Shown one piece after another: positions 57,442 through 64,000 of a DNA stretch of 64,000 bases. A model generated the notes under the pieces. The model was not told where the DNA came from and searched no databases. It worked only from the letters and a program-made list of their open reading frames with translations. Numbering within the stretch: position 1 is the first letter of the stretch; every line of letters starts with the position of its first letter. The stretch is taken from the NCBI RefSeq assembly GCF_000826065.2, contig NZ_LN623541.1:1-64000 (forward strand). Reading direction: 5' to 3'. This DNA is from Tessaracoccus massiliensis (GTDB taxonomy: Bacteria > Actinomycetota > Actinomycetes > Propionibacteriales > Propionibacteriaceae). Position numbers and translations under genes: made by a program.

Positions 57442-59235
57442 TCAGGGAACGGGGTCGGCGATGGGGGCCCACGCGGGGCCGGTCTCGCCCAGCTTCTCGT
57501 CGAGCTTCGCGAACAGCGGCGTGGGCTTGCTCAACGGCGCGCCGGGGACGATCGGGCGCGGCTCCCACACCGCCTGCTGGGCCGCGTAGTCGCCCTGGAG
57601 CGTGGGGTAGGTCAGGTCGCCGTCGGTGACCTCGACGATCTCGGGCTGCGCCGCCCAGACCCCTTCGTTGCCCAGCGCCTCGAAGATCTTCTGCGCCGCA
57701 TGCGGCAGGTACGGGGTGAGCAGCGTGTTGCAGTCGGAGACCACCTGCAACACCACGTGCAGGATGGTGTCGCGGCGAGCCGGGTCCTCCTTCAGCTTCC
57801 ACGGCTCCATGTCCGACATGTACTTGTTCGCCAAACCGACGATCCGCATCGCCTCGGTGATGCCAGCCTTGAAGCGGCGCGCCGCGATGTGCTCGCCGAC
57901 GGTGTCGAACGCAGCCCTAGACGCGTCCAGCAGCGCCACGTCGTCGTCGGTCAACTCCCCCTTCTCCGGGATGGCGCCGACGTTCTTGTGGGCCATGGAG
58001 ATGGAGCGGTTGACGAGGTTGCCCCACTCGTTGGCCAGCTCGAAGTTGATGCGGCGCACGAATTCCTCCCAGGTGAAGTCCGTGTCCTGGTTCTCCGGGC
58101 CTGCCACGGCGATGTAGTAGCGCAGGGCGTCGGGGCCAAACTCCTTGAGGAAGTCGCCCACGAAGATCGAGGCGCCGCGCGAGCTGGAGACCTTCGAGCC
58201 CTTCATGGTCATGAACTCGGAGCTGACCACCTCGGTGGGGAGGTTGAGGTCGCCCAGCGACTCGCGGACGGTGCCACCCTCGGTGCCCTGACCGTTGGCG
58301 CCCAGCAGGATGCCGGGCCAGATCACGGAATGGAAGACGATGTTGTCCTTGCCCATGAAGTAGTAGCTGCGGGCCGCGTCGTCGTTCCACCACTTGCGCC
58401 ACGCGTCCGGATCCCCGGAGCGCTTGGCCCATTCGATGGAGGCCGAGAGGTAGCCGATGACCGCGTCGAACCACACGTAGATGCGCTTCATGGGGGCGTC
58501 GCGCCAGCCGTCGAGCGGGACGGGCACGCCCCAGTCGAGGTCACGGGTGATGGCGCGCTCGCGGATCTCCTTGAGCAGATTGTGCGAGAACTTCAGCACG
58601 TTGGGGCGCCAGTCCTCGCGGCTGTCGATCCACTCTGTGAGCGCCGGCGCGAGTTTGGGCAGGTCGAGGAAGAAGTGCTCGGTCTCGACGAAGTTGGGCG
58701 TCTCGCCGTTGACCTTGGACTTAGGATTGATCAGGTCTGCCGGGTCGAGTTGGTTGCCGCAGTTGTCGCACTGGTCGCCGCGGGCGTTGTCGTAGCCGCA
58801 CAGCGGGCACGTGCCCTCGATGAAGCGGTCCGGCAGCGTGCGGCCCGTTGACGGGGAGATGGCACCCATCTGAGTCTTGGCCACGATGTAGCCGTTCTCG
58901 TACAGGGCCGTGAACATCTCCTGGACCACGTGATAGTGGTTGGGCGTGGTGGTGCGGGTGTAGAGGTCGTAGCTGAGGCCCAGGCCCTGCAGATCTGAGA
59001 CGATCTGGGCGTGGTACTTGTCCGCCGTCTGCCTGGCGGTGAGCCCTTCGGAGTCGGCCTTCACCTGGATGGCGGTGCCGTGTTCGTCAGAGCCGGAGAC
59101 CATGAGCACGTCGTGGCCGGCCATGCGCATGTAGCGGGAGAACACATCGGAGGGAACCCCGAAGCCCGAGACATGACCGATGTGGCGGGGGCCGTTGGCG
59201 TAGGGCCAGGCGACGGCAGCAAGAACGTGACTCAT
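57442..59235 (-). CDS. metG: Methionyl-tRNA synthetase
   Basis: This 597-residue class I synthetase charges tRNA-Met. It has [15 protein letters not shown] with the HIGH motif, a zinc-knuckle region ([18 protein letters not shown]), [16 protein letters not shown] and the KMSKS-type loop, which here reads [10 protein letters not shown]. There is no C-terminal EMAP-like tRNA-binding domain. ATG 59235 is preferred over 59244 because AGGA lies about 9 nt before it. The gene is divergent from the pyruvate formate-lyase operon with about 190 bp between them. Confidence 0.94.
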   Translation of the reverse strand: MSHVLAAVAWPYANGPRHIGHVSGFGVPSDVFSRYMRMAGHDVLMVSGSDEHGTAIQVKADSEGLTARQTADKYHAQIVSDLQGLGLSYDLYTRTTTPNHYHVVQEMFTALYENGYIVAKTQMGAISPSTGRTLPDRFIEGTCPLCGYDNARGDQCDNCGNQLDPADLINPKSKVNGETPNFVETEHFFLDLPKLAPALTEWIDSREDWRPNVLKFSHNLLKEIRERAITRDLDWGVPVPLDGWRDAPMKRIYVWFDAVIGYLSASIEWAKRSGDPDAWRKWWNDDAARSYYFMGKDNIVFHSVIWPGILLGANGQGTEGGTVRESLGDLNLPTEVVSSEFMTMKGSKVSSSRGASIFVGDFLKEFGPDALRYYIAVAGPENQDTDFTWEEFVRRINFELANEWGNLVNRSISMAHKNVGAIPEKGELTDDDVALLDASRAAFDTVGEHIAARRFKAGITEAMRIVGLANKYMSDMEPWKLKEDPARRDTILHVVLQVVSDCNTLLTPYLPHAAQKIFEALGNEGVWAAQPEIVEVTDGDLTYPTLQGDYAAQQAVWEPRPIVPGAPLSKPTPLFAKLDEKLGETGPAWAPIADPVP

Positions 59236-59426
59236 GCGCGCCATCCTATCGCTGCCCGCCCCACCATCCGCTGAGCCGACGACGCCGCAGACGCCAGCAT
59301 CGAAAGTGAGCGAATCCCGCGCCCATTCCCACCTTGTCGCTCACTCAGGCGACCCTTCCCGCTCACCACGGACCCAAACCTTCACCCCTCCTGCTCACTT
59401 CGCTTTATCCTACGAGTCGTCGTAAA

Positions 59427-61535
59427 ATGACCCGTGTGACGTTGAACGCAGCCGGAACAGCATTGGTAAACAACCCCACCGAGTGGGACGGATTCACCGA
59501 AGGAAGCTGGTGTGAGCGCATCGATGTGCGCGATTTCGTCCAGCGCAACTACACCCCCTATGACGGCGACGCGGCCTTCCTGGCCGGCCCCACGCAGAAA
59601 ACCACCGACACGTGGCAGCGCCTCGAGGACAACTACCTCTCCGTCGAGCGCCGCAACCGCGTGTTCGCCGTCGACACCGAGACCCCCGCGGACATCGACG
59701 CCTTCCCGGCGGGCTACATCTGGAAGGGCGACGACGTGATCGTCGGCCTGCAGACCGATGTGCCGCTGAAGCGCGCCATGATGCCCTACGGCGGCTGGCG
59801 CATGGTGGAGACCGCGCTGCGCGAGGCGGGCGCCAAGCCCGACGAGCAGGTCAAGGAGATCTTCACCAAGTACCGCAAGACCCACAACGACGCGGTCTTC
59901 GACATCTACACCCCCCGCATCCGCGCGGCCCGCTCGTCGCACATCATCACCGGCCTGCCTGATGCGTACGGCCGCGGCCGCATCATCGGCGACTACCGCC
60001 GCGTCGCCCTCTACGGTGTGGACGCCCTCATCGAGGAGAAGAAGCAGGCCAAGGACGCCGTCGCCGACCAGGGCTTCTCCGAGCACTGGGCGCGCTACCG
60101 CGAAGAGCACTCCGAGCAGATCAAGGCGCTGCAGAAGCTGAAGAAGCTCGGCGAGATCTACGGCTTCGACATCTCCCGCCCCGCGCGCACCGCCAAGGAA
60201 GCCGTGCAGTGGACCTACTTCGGCTACCTGGCCTCGATCAAGAGCCAGGACGGCGCCGCCATGTCGATCGGTCGCCTCTCCGCGTTCCTCGACGTGTACT
60301 TCGAGCGCGATCTGGCCGCCGGCACCATCACGGAGACCGACGCCCAGGAGATGATCGACGCGCTGGTGATCAAGCTGCGCATCGTGCGGTTCCTGCGCAC
60401 CATCGACTACGACCAGATCTTCTCCGGCGACCCGTACTGGGCCACCTGGTCCGACGCGGGCCTCGGCGAGGACGGCCGCTCGATGGTCACCAAGACCTCG
60501 TTCCGCCTGCTGCAGACGCTGCGCAACCTGGGCCCCGCCCCCGAGCCCAACATCACGATCTTCTGGGACCCGGCGCTGCCGGAGGGCTACAAGGAGTTCT
60601 GCGCCGCGATCTCCATCGAAACCAGCTCCCTGCAGTACGAGGCCGACAACCGCATCCGCGACTACTGGGGCGACGACGCGGCCATCGCGTGCTGCGTGTC
60701 CCCCATGCGCGTGGGCAAGCAGATGCAGTTCTTCGGCGCCCGCATGAACGCCGCCAAGGGCCTGCTCTACGCCATCAACGGTGGCCGCGATGAGGTGAGC
60801 GGCAAGCTGATCGTCGAGGGCCACGAGCCCGTGCAGGGCGACGGTCCGCTCGACTTCGACGACGTGTGGCACCGCTACGAGCAGATGCTCGACTGGGTGG
60901 TGGCCACCTACGTCGAGGCGCTCAACATCATCCACTACTGCCACGACAAGTACGCCTACGAGTCGATCGAGATGGCGCTGCACGATTCCGAGATCCTGCG
61001 CACGCTGGGCTGCGGCATCGCCGGCCTGTCGATCGTCGCGGATTCGCTGTCGGCCATCCGCTACGCCAAGGTCACGCCCGTGCGCGACGAGAGCGGCCTG
61101 ATCGTCGACTACATCACGGAGGGCGAGTTCCCCCGCTATGGAAACGACGACGACCGGGCCGATGAGATCGCCGCCGTCGTGGTGCACACCATCATGCAGA
61201 AGATCCGCGCGCAGGAAATATACCGCGACGCGATGCCCACCCAGTCGGTGCTCACGATCACCTCGAACGTGGTCTACGGGCGCAACACCGGAGCCTTCCC
61301 GTCGGGCCACAAGGCGGGCACACCGTTCGCCCCGGGCGCGAACCCGGAGAACGGCGCGGATTCCCATGGCATGCTGGCTTCCATGCTGTCGGTGGGCAAG
61401 CTCGACTACCACGATGCCCTCGACGGCATCTCCCTGACCAACACCATCACCCCGTCGGGCCTCGGCCGCGACAAGGACGAGCAGGTGGGCAACCTCGTCG
61501 GCCTGCTCGACGCCGGCTTCGTGCCCGAGAACTAA
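59427..61535 (+). CDS. pflB: Pyruvate formate-lyase large chain, lacking the glycyl-radical domain
   Basis: This 702-residue chain carries the PFL barrel. Catalytic Cys422 and Cys423 lie in [20 protein letters not shown], and substrate residues in [11 protein letters not shown] and [10 protein letters not shown] are present. It stops after [14 protein letters not shown], exactly where complete PFLs run on into the glycyl-radical loop, so RVSGYA is absent. The next gene supplies it. Pyruvate plus CoA to acetyl-CoA plus formate is the expected reaction. The upstream gap has a 9-bp inverted repeat (59305-59313 and 59337-59345) and TACGAgtcgTCGTA at 59411-59424 next to the start, possible control sites. 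Confidence 0.92.
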   Translation: MTRVTLNAAGTALVNNPTEWDGFTEGSWCERIDVRDFVQRNYTPYDGDAAFLAGPTQKTTDTWQRLEDNYLSVERRNRVFAVDTETPADIDAFPAGYIWKGDDVIVGLQTDVPLKRAMMPYGGWRMVETALREAGAKPDEQVKEIFTKYRKTHNDAVFDIYTPRIRAARSSHIITGLPDAYGRGRIIGDYRRVALYGVDALIEEKKQAKDAVADQGFSEHWARYREEHSEQIKALQKLKKLGEIYGFDISRPARTAKEAVQWTYFGYLASIKSQDGAAMSIGRLSAFLDVYFERDLAAGTITETDAQEMIDALVIKLRIVRFLRTIDYDQIFSGDPYWATWSDAGLGEDGRSMVTKTSFRLLQTLRNLGPAPEPNITIFWDPALPEGYKEFCAAISIETSSLQYEADNRIRDYWGDDAAIACCVSPMRVGKQMQFFGARMNAAKGLLYAINGGRDEVSGKLIVEGHEPVQGDGPLDFDDVWHRYEQMLDWVVATYVEALNIIHYCHDKYAYESIEMALHDSEILRTLGCGIAGLSIVADSLSAIRYAKVTPVRDESGLIVDYITEGEFPRYGNDDDRADEIAAVVVHTIMQKIRAQEIYRDAMPTQSVLTITSNVVYGRNTGAFPSGHKAGTPFAPGANPENGADSHGMLASMLSVGKLDYHDALDGISLTNTITPSGLGRDKDEQVGNLVGLLDAGFVPEN

Positions 61536-61549
61536 GGAGAGACAACACC

Positions 61550-61801
61550 ATGACAGTCAAGACTTTCGATGAGCGCCTCGCCTCGATGAAGGCCTCCCGT
61601 GAGGAGCGCGCACACGAGCAGGGCCTGTTCCACGCGAACATCAACGTCCTCAACCGCGAGACCCTCGAGGACGCGATGGAGAACCCGGACAACTACCCGA
61701 ACCTCACCGTCCGCGTCTCCGGCTACGCCGTCAACTTCGTCAAGCTCACCAAGGACCAGCAGCGCGACGTCCTGTCGCGCACCTTCCACGGCAACGCGTG
61801 A
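61550..61801 (+). CDS. Stand-alone glycyl-radical domain of pyruvate formate-lyase (GrcA/YfiD-like)
   Basis: This 83-residue protein has an N-terminal helix ([20 protein letters not shown]), then sequence equivalent to the last 60 residues of a whole [37 protein letters not shown] with radical Gly58, and DVLSRTFHG. It is in a different frame from pflB, 14 bp after its stop, and has its own AAGGAGAG ribosome binding site, so it is a separate protein and not a frameshift. It should pair with the large chain. E. coli GrcA does this as a repair part; here it must be obligatory. The pflA start overlaps its stop. Confidence 0.9.
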   Translation: MTVKTFDERLASMKASREERAHEQGLFHANINVLNRETLEDAMENPDNYPNLTVRVSGYAVNFVKLTKDQQRDVLSRTFHGNA

Positions 61802-62646
61802 CGCACACTGAGCTCCCTCTGGCTGACGTCCCGCGGCTGCGCGCGACGTCGGGCACTGCCGGCATCGCGTCGGCCGGGGAGATGACGCACTCCGAGCACA
61901 TCGCCGCGGTCCACCTCGGCTCCGTGCACTCATGGGAGCTCGTCACCGCTGTCGACGGGCCCGGCACGCGGCTGACGGTATTCCTGGCCGGTTGCCCGCT
62001 GCGGTGCCTGTACTGCCACAACCCGGACACGTACTTCACCAACAAGGGCGAGCCCGTCCTCCTCGAGGACCTCATCAAGAAGGTCAAGCGCTACCGGGGC
62101 GTGTTCCGCGCCACCGGCGGCGGGCTGACGCTCTCCGGTGGCGAGCCGCTGTTCCAGCCCGTGTTCGCCGGGCGGCTCCTGCGGGCCGCCAAGGAGATGG
62201 GCGTGCACACCGCGCTCGACACCTCGGGGTTCCTGGGCCGCAACGCGTCCGACGAGTTGCTCGACGACGTCGACCTGGTGCTGCTCGACATCAAATCAGG
62301 CGATCCGGACACCTACACGCGCACCACCGGCCGGGAGCTGCAGCCCACGCTCGACTTCTCCCGCCGGCTCGCCGAGCGGGGCAACCGGATGTGGATCCGC
62401 TTCGTGCTGGTGCCGGGCCTGACCGACGACGAGTCCAACGTCGGGAAGGTCGCCGCGCACGTCGCGACGCTGGGTGACGCCGTCGAGCGCGTCGAGGTAC
62501 TGCCGTTCCACCAGATGGGCCGCGACAAGTGGGAGTCGTTGGGCCTCAACTACGAGCTCAAGGACACCGACCCTCCGTCGAAGGAACTCATCGCGCGGGT
62601 GATGGGCCAGTTCGAGGCCCACGGACTGCCCACCTTCCGCGGCTGA
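61798..62646 (+). CDS. pflA: Pyruvate formate-lyase activating enzyme (radical SAM)
   Basis: This 282-residue radical SAM protein has the cluster motif [11 protein letters not shown] with Cys66, Cys70 and Cys73, then [14 protein letters not shown] for SAM binding, LDTSGFLG and LLDIKSGDP. It abstracts a hydrogen from the glycine of the small chain to start catalysis. GTG 61798 overlaps the stop of the small gene by 4 bp, which ties its translation to the protein it acts on. The N-terminus is about 35 residues longer than that of E. coli PflA; ATG 61882 would restore the usual length but its Shine-Dalgarno spacing is poor. Confidence 0.9.
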   Translation: MTHTELPLADVPRLRATSGTAGIASAGEMTHSEHIAAVHLGSVHSWELVTAVDGPGTRLTVFLAGCPLRCLYCHNPDTYFTNKGEPVLLEDLIKKVKRYRGVFRATGGGLTLSGGEPLFQPVFAGRLLRAAKEMGVHTALDTSGFLGRNASDELLDDVDLVLLDIKSGDPDTYTRTTGRELQPTLDFSRRLAERGNRMWIRFVLVPGLTDDESNVGKVAAHVATLGDAVERVEVLPFHQMGRDKWESLGLNYELKDTDPPSKELIARVMGQFEAHGLPTFRG

Positions 62647-62757
62647 TCAGCCGAAGATCTCATACTCCACGCCGAGCAGGTCATAGGTGCGACTGGCCCG
62701 CCTGTCACGGGTGAGAAGGACACATCCCCGGGCGCCGGGCTTGCTGTCCACCCCCGT
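62647..62757 (-). pseudogene. C-terminal remnant of a PIN-domain (VapC-like) toxin gene
   Basis: The minus strand encodes CVLLTRDRRASRTYDLLGVE and then YEIFG before a stop. This is the typical end of a VapC PIN ribonuclease, including the Asp of TRD. Upstream, sequence runs straight into the long hairpin element and no further PIN-like sequence is recognisable. Only about 35 residues remain. No antitoxin gene is present. Confidence 0.55.
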
Positions 62758-62837
62758 GAGCAATTGGATGGGGTCACCGCGCAAACTCGCCCGTTTTCCC
62801 GGCGTGTCGCACCGTGACCCCATCCAATTGCTCACGG
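62754..62837. repeat. Long hairpin element, copy 2
   Basis: Perfect 24-bp arms (CCGTGAGCAATTGGATGGGG continuing to 62777, and the complement at 62814-62837) around a 36-nt loop with CGGCGTGTCGC. Compared with copy 1 at 57119-57198, GAGCAAATGG has become GAGCAATTGG and the opposite arm has changed to match. It sits exactly at the broken end of the PIN-toxin remnant. Confidence 0.85.
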
Positions 62838-62859
62838 TGGGGGCGCCTAGGCTGGGCAC

Positions 62860-63435
62860 ATGAGGTGGATCGGTATGGCTGCGGCGGCGATTCTGCTGAC
62901 CGGCTGCGCCGTAGCGTCCGACGAGGCGCCGCTCGCGCACCACCCCCACGATCCCGAACCCGAGGTCAGGGGCGTGCGGCCCGAGGATCAGGACCCACCC
63001 CACGAGGAGAGGCCCGCCGTCACCTACGTCAATGAGAGGCCGCGCTGCGCCGAGGGCCAGACGTTCGCGGTGAACTTCATCGGCTACGACGCGGCGCTGG
63101 GCAGCAGATACCACTGGGCGCGCGTGCGCAACTGCACCGACCAGGAGCAACTGTTGCCGGATCCAGTGCTGCACGGCCGCGACCTCGGCAACATCTGGGG
63201 CGAACTGAGCTCTGAGCCCCGCGAGTACCAATCTGTCACCCTGCAGCCGGACGAGAGCATCGAGTTGGAGTTGCACTGGCTCAGCAACGGCACCTGCGAG
63301 CGCGGCATCCAAGCCCTGCGGGTGCAACTGGGCCAGCAGTGGTTCGACTCACCGGAGAACTGCCTCCAACTCTGGGGCAGCTTCGCCCCCGAGCACGATG
63401 CGGACATCACCTGGAACTGGGGAAGGACCACATGA
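62860..63435 (+). CDS. Putative lipoprotein
   Basis: This 191-residue protein begins MRWIGMAAAAILLTGCAVAS, a lipoprotein signal with LTGC lipobox. A His/Pro/Glu-rich linker follows, then a domain with CAEGQTFAVNFIGYD, RNCTDQEQLLPDPVL and NGTCERGIQALRV. Four cysteines in the mature part could form two disulfides. I do not recognise the family. It starts 23 bp after the hairpin element and overlaps the YchJ-type gene by 4 bp. Confidence 0.75.
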   Translation: MRWIGMAAAAILLTGCAVASDEAPLAHHPHDPEPEVRGVRPEDQDPPHEERPAVTYVNERPRCAEGQTFAVNFIGYDAALGSRYHWARVRNCTDQEQLLPDPVLHGRDLGNIWGELSSEPREYQSVTLQPDESIELELHWLSNGTCERGIQALRVQLGQQWFDSPENCLQLWGSFAPEHDADITWNWGRTT

Positions 63436-63815
63436 CCGCACCGTCACCCTGCCCCTGCGGCACAGGAAAAGTCTACCCCGCCTGCTGCGGGCGGTTCCAC
63501 GACGGTCGCCCGGCGCCCACCGCGGTGGCGCTCATGCGCTCGCGCTATGCGGCGTTCGCACTGGGCCTGGAGGATTACCTGCTGGAAACGTGGTATCCGG
63601 CGACGCGTCCGCCGTCGCTCGATCTCGACGACGACACCGAGTGGACCGGGCTCACCATCGAGCACACCGAGGCCGGCAAGGCGTGGGACGACGCGGGCAT
63701 CGTGCAGTTCGCCGCCACGTGGCGCTCTCCCGACGGCGAGGCGACGTTGCGGGAACGGAGTCGCTTCGCGATGGTTGAGGGGCGCTGGTACTACGTCGAC
63801 GGTGTGCTCGGCTGA
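63432..63815 (+). CDS. YchJ family (UPF0225) protein with SEC-C motif
   Basis: This 127-residue protein begins with a SEC-C zinc motif (CPCGTGKVYPACCGRFHDG), then MRSRYAAFALGLEDYLLETW and a NTF2-like fold ending EGRWYYVDG. This is the YchJ layout. Function is unknown; the zinc motif resembles that at the C-terminus of SecA. The start overlaps the lipoprotein stop by 4 bp. Confidence 0.88.
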   Translation: MTAPSPCPCGTGKVYPACCGRFHDGRPAPTAVALMRSRYAAFALGLEDYLLETWYPATRPPSLDLDDDTEWTGLTIEHTEAGKAWDDAGIVQFAATWRSPDGEATLRERSRFAMVEGRWYYVDGVLG

Positions 63816-63818
63816 GCC

Positions 63819-64000
63819 CTACCCTCCTGTGCCACCCTCAGGTCGCGATGCGCCACCCTCAAGACGGACCGTGATCACCACGTCCCCCATGAGTCGGTTG
63901 CTCAGCTTCAGGCCCGCGGGAGGCATGGGTGTGTACGCGACGAACTCGCGGGCGTCCTCGTCGAAGTATCCGCCGTGGAACTCCAGGCCCATCTCCTCCA
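63819..64000 (-). CDS. C-terminal part of an unidentified protein (cut by window edge)
   Basis: An open minus-strand frame enters from the window end and stops at 63819. The visible 59 residues read EEMGLEFHGGYFDEDAREF, then YTPMPPAGLKLSNRLMGDVV and a Gly/Glu-rich tail. Codon usage is normal for the region. The fragment is too short for me to name a family. Convergent with the YchJ gene. Confidence 0.5.
   Translation of the reverse strand, partial: EEMGLEFHGGYFDEDAREFVAYTPMPPAGLKLSNRLMGDVVITVRLEGGASRPEGGTGG

Noticed and set aside
59382-61412. 676-codon open frame opposite pflB
   Set aside because: Low-complexity Val/Gly/Asp/His composition; mirror of pflB codon bias.
61530-61560. Split PFL as a simple frameshift
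   Set aside because: There is a stop, a gap with AAGGAGAG, a new ATG and an added N-terminal helix, so two real genes fit better.

Overview
The window is high-GC actinobacterial chromosome. Gene content (WhiB regulator, LytR-CpsA-Psr proteins, acyl-CoA carboxylase with an epsilon subunit, LpdA-type flavoprotein, DUF3039/DUF3499/DUF5719/TIGR03089 families) and order both say this. The order of conserved genes follows the Mycobacterium tuberculosis Rv3248c to Rv3319 interval: ahcY, the SIS protein, pmm, DUF3499, Rv3259-like, whiB2, GDP-mannose pyrophosphorylase, LCP, purE/purK, PH protein, birA, accD/accE, maf, accA, lpdA, PNP, pmmB, sdh. Pyruvate formate-lyase next to a respiratory sdhCAB set suggests a facultative anaerobe. 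A member of the Propionibacteriaceae is my best guess, but this is inference; no rRNA is present to test it.

Layout. 1-390: tail of an IS1380-type transposase. 0.6-6 kb: DUF2017, clpS, pncB, then a minus-strand operon (PfkB kinase, NCS1 permease, cysteine hydrolase). 6-10.4 kb: malQ, RDD protein, Ser/Thr kinase, DUF3039. 10.4-11.4 kb: wreck of a P-type ATPase. 11.4-22 kb: DUF4342, ahcY, aroQ, SIS protein, Trm112, pmm, DUF3499, Rv3259-like protein, DUF5719, a 992-residue glycosyltransferase and whiB. 22-31.9 kb: envelope block (GDP-mannose pyrophosphorylase, TIGR03089, two coiled-coil polarity-type proteins, glycosyltransferase, two divergent LCP proteins, DUF3352 protein with an apparent frameshift). 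32-42 kb: purE/purK, PH protein, birA, and the acyl-CoA carboxylase genes accD, accE, maf and accA, with two lipoproteins and an MscS channel between them. 42-49.2 kb: acyl-CoA synthetase, lpdA, purine nucleoside phosphorylase, phosphosugar mutase. 49-55.7 kb: orphan LuxR regulator, DUF2207 protein, uridine-kinase-like protein, sdhCAB. 55.7-57.4 kb: lone ABC permease and a repeat-rich patch. 57.4-64 kb: metG, a pyruvate formate-lyase operon, a PIN-toxin remnant, a lipoprotein, a YchJ protein and one partial gene.

The most interesting items: (1) a pyruvate formate-lyase naturally split in two, with catalytic cysteines on a 702-residue chain and the radical-bearing RVSGYA loop on a separate 83-residue protein, each with its own ribosome binding site and followed by the activase; (2) two copies of a hairpin element of about 80 bp with 23-24 bp perfect arms, a conserved loop motif and a covarying base pair; (3) a family of TGAG...TCGA palindromic repeats in several intergenic gaps, one copy nested inside a 107-bp element with 14-bp terminal inverted repeats.

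How the genes work together: phosphomannomutase and GDP-mannose pyrophosphorylase supply GDP-mannose, plausibly to the glycosyltransferases, while the LCP proteins attach glycopolymers to the wall. BirA biotinylates AccA, which works with AccD and AccE on acyl-CoA carboxylation. PNP and the phosphosugar mutase form a nucleoside-salvage pair. SdhCAB and the split PFL with PflA represent the respiratory and fermentative ends of central metabolism.
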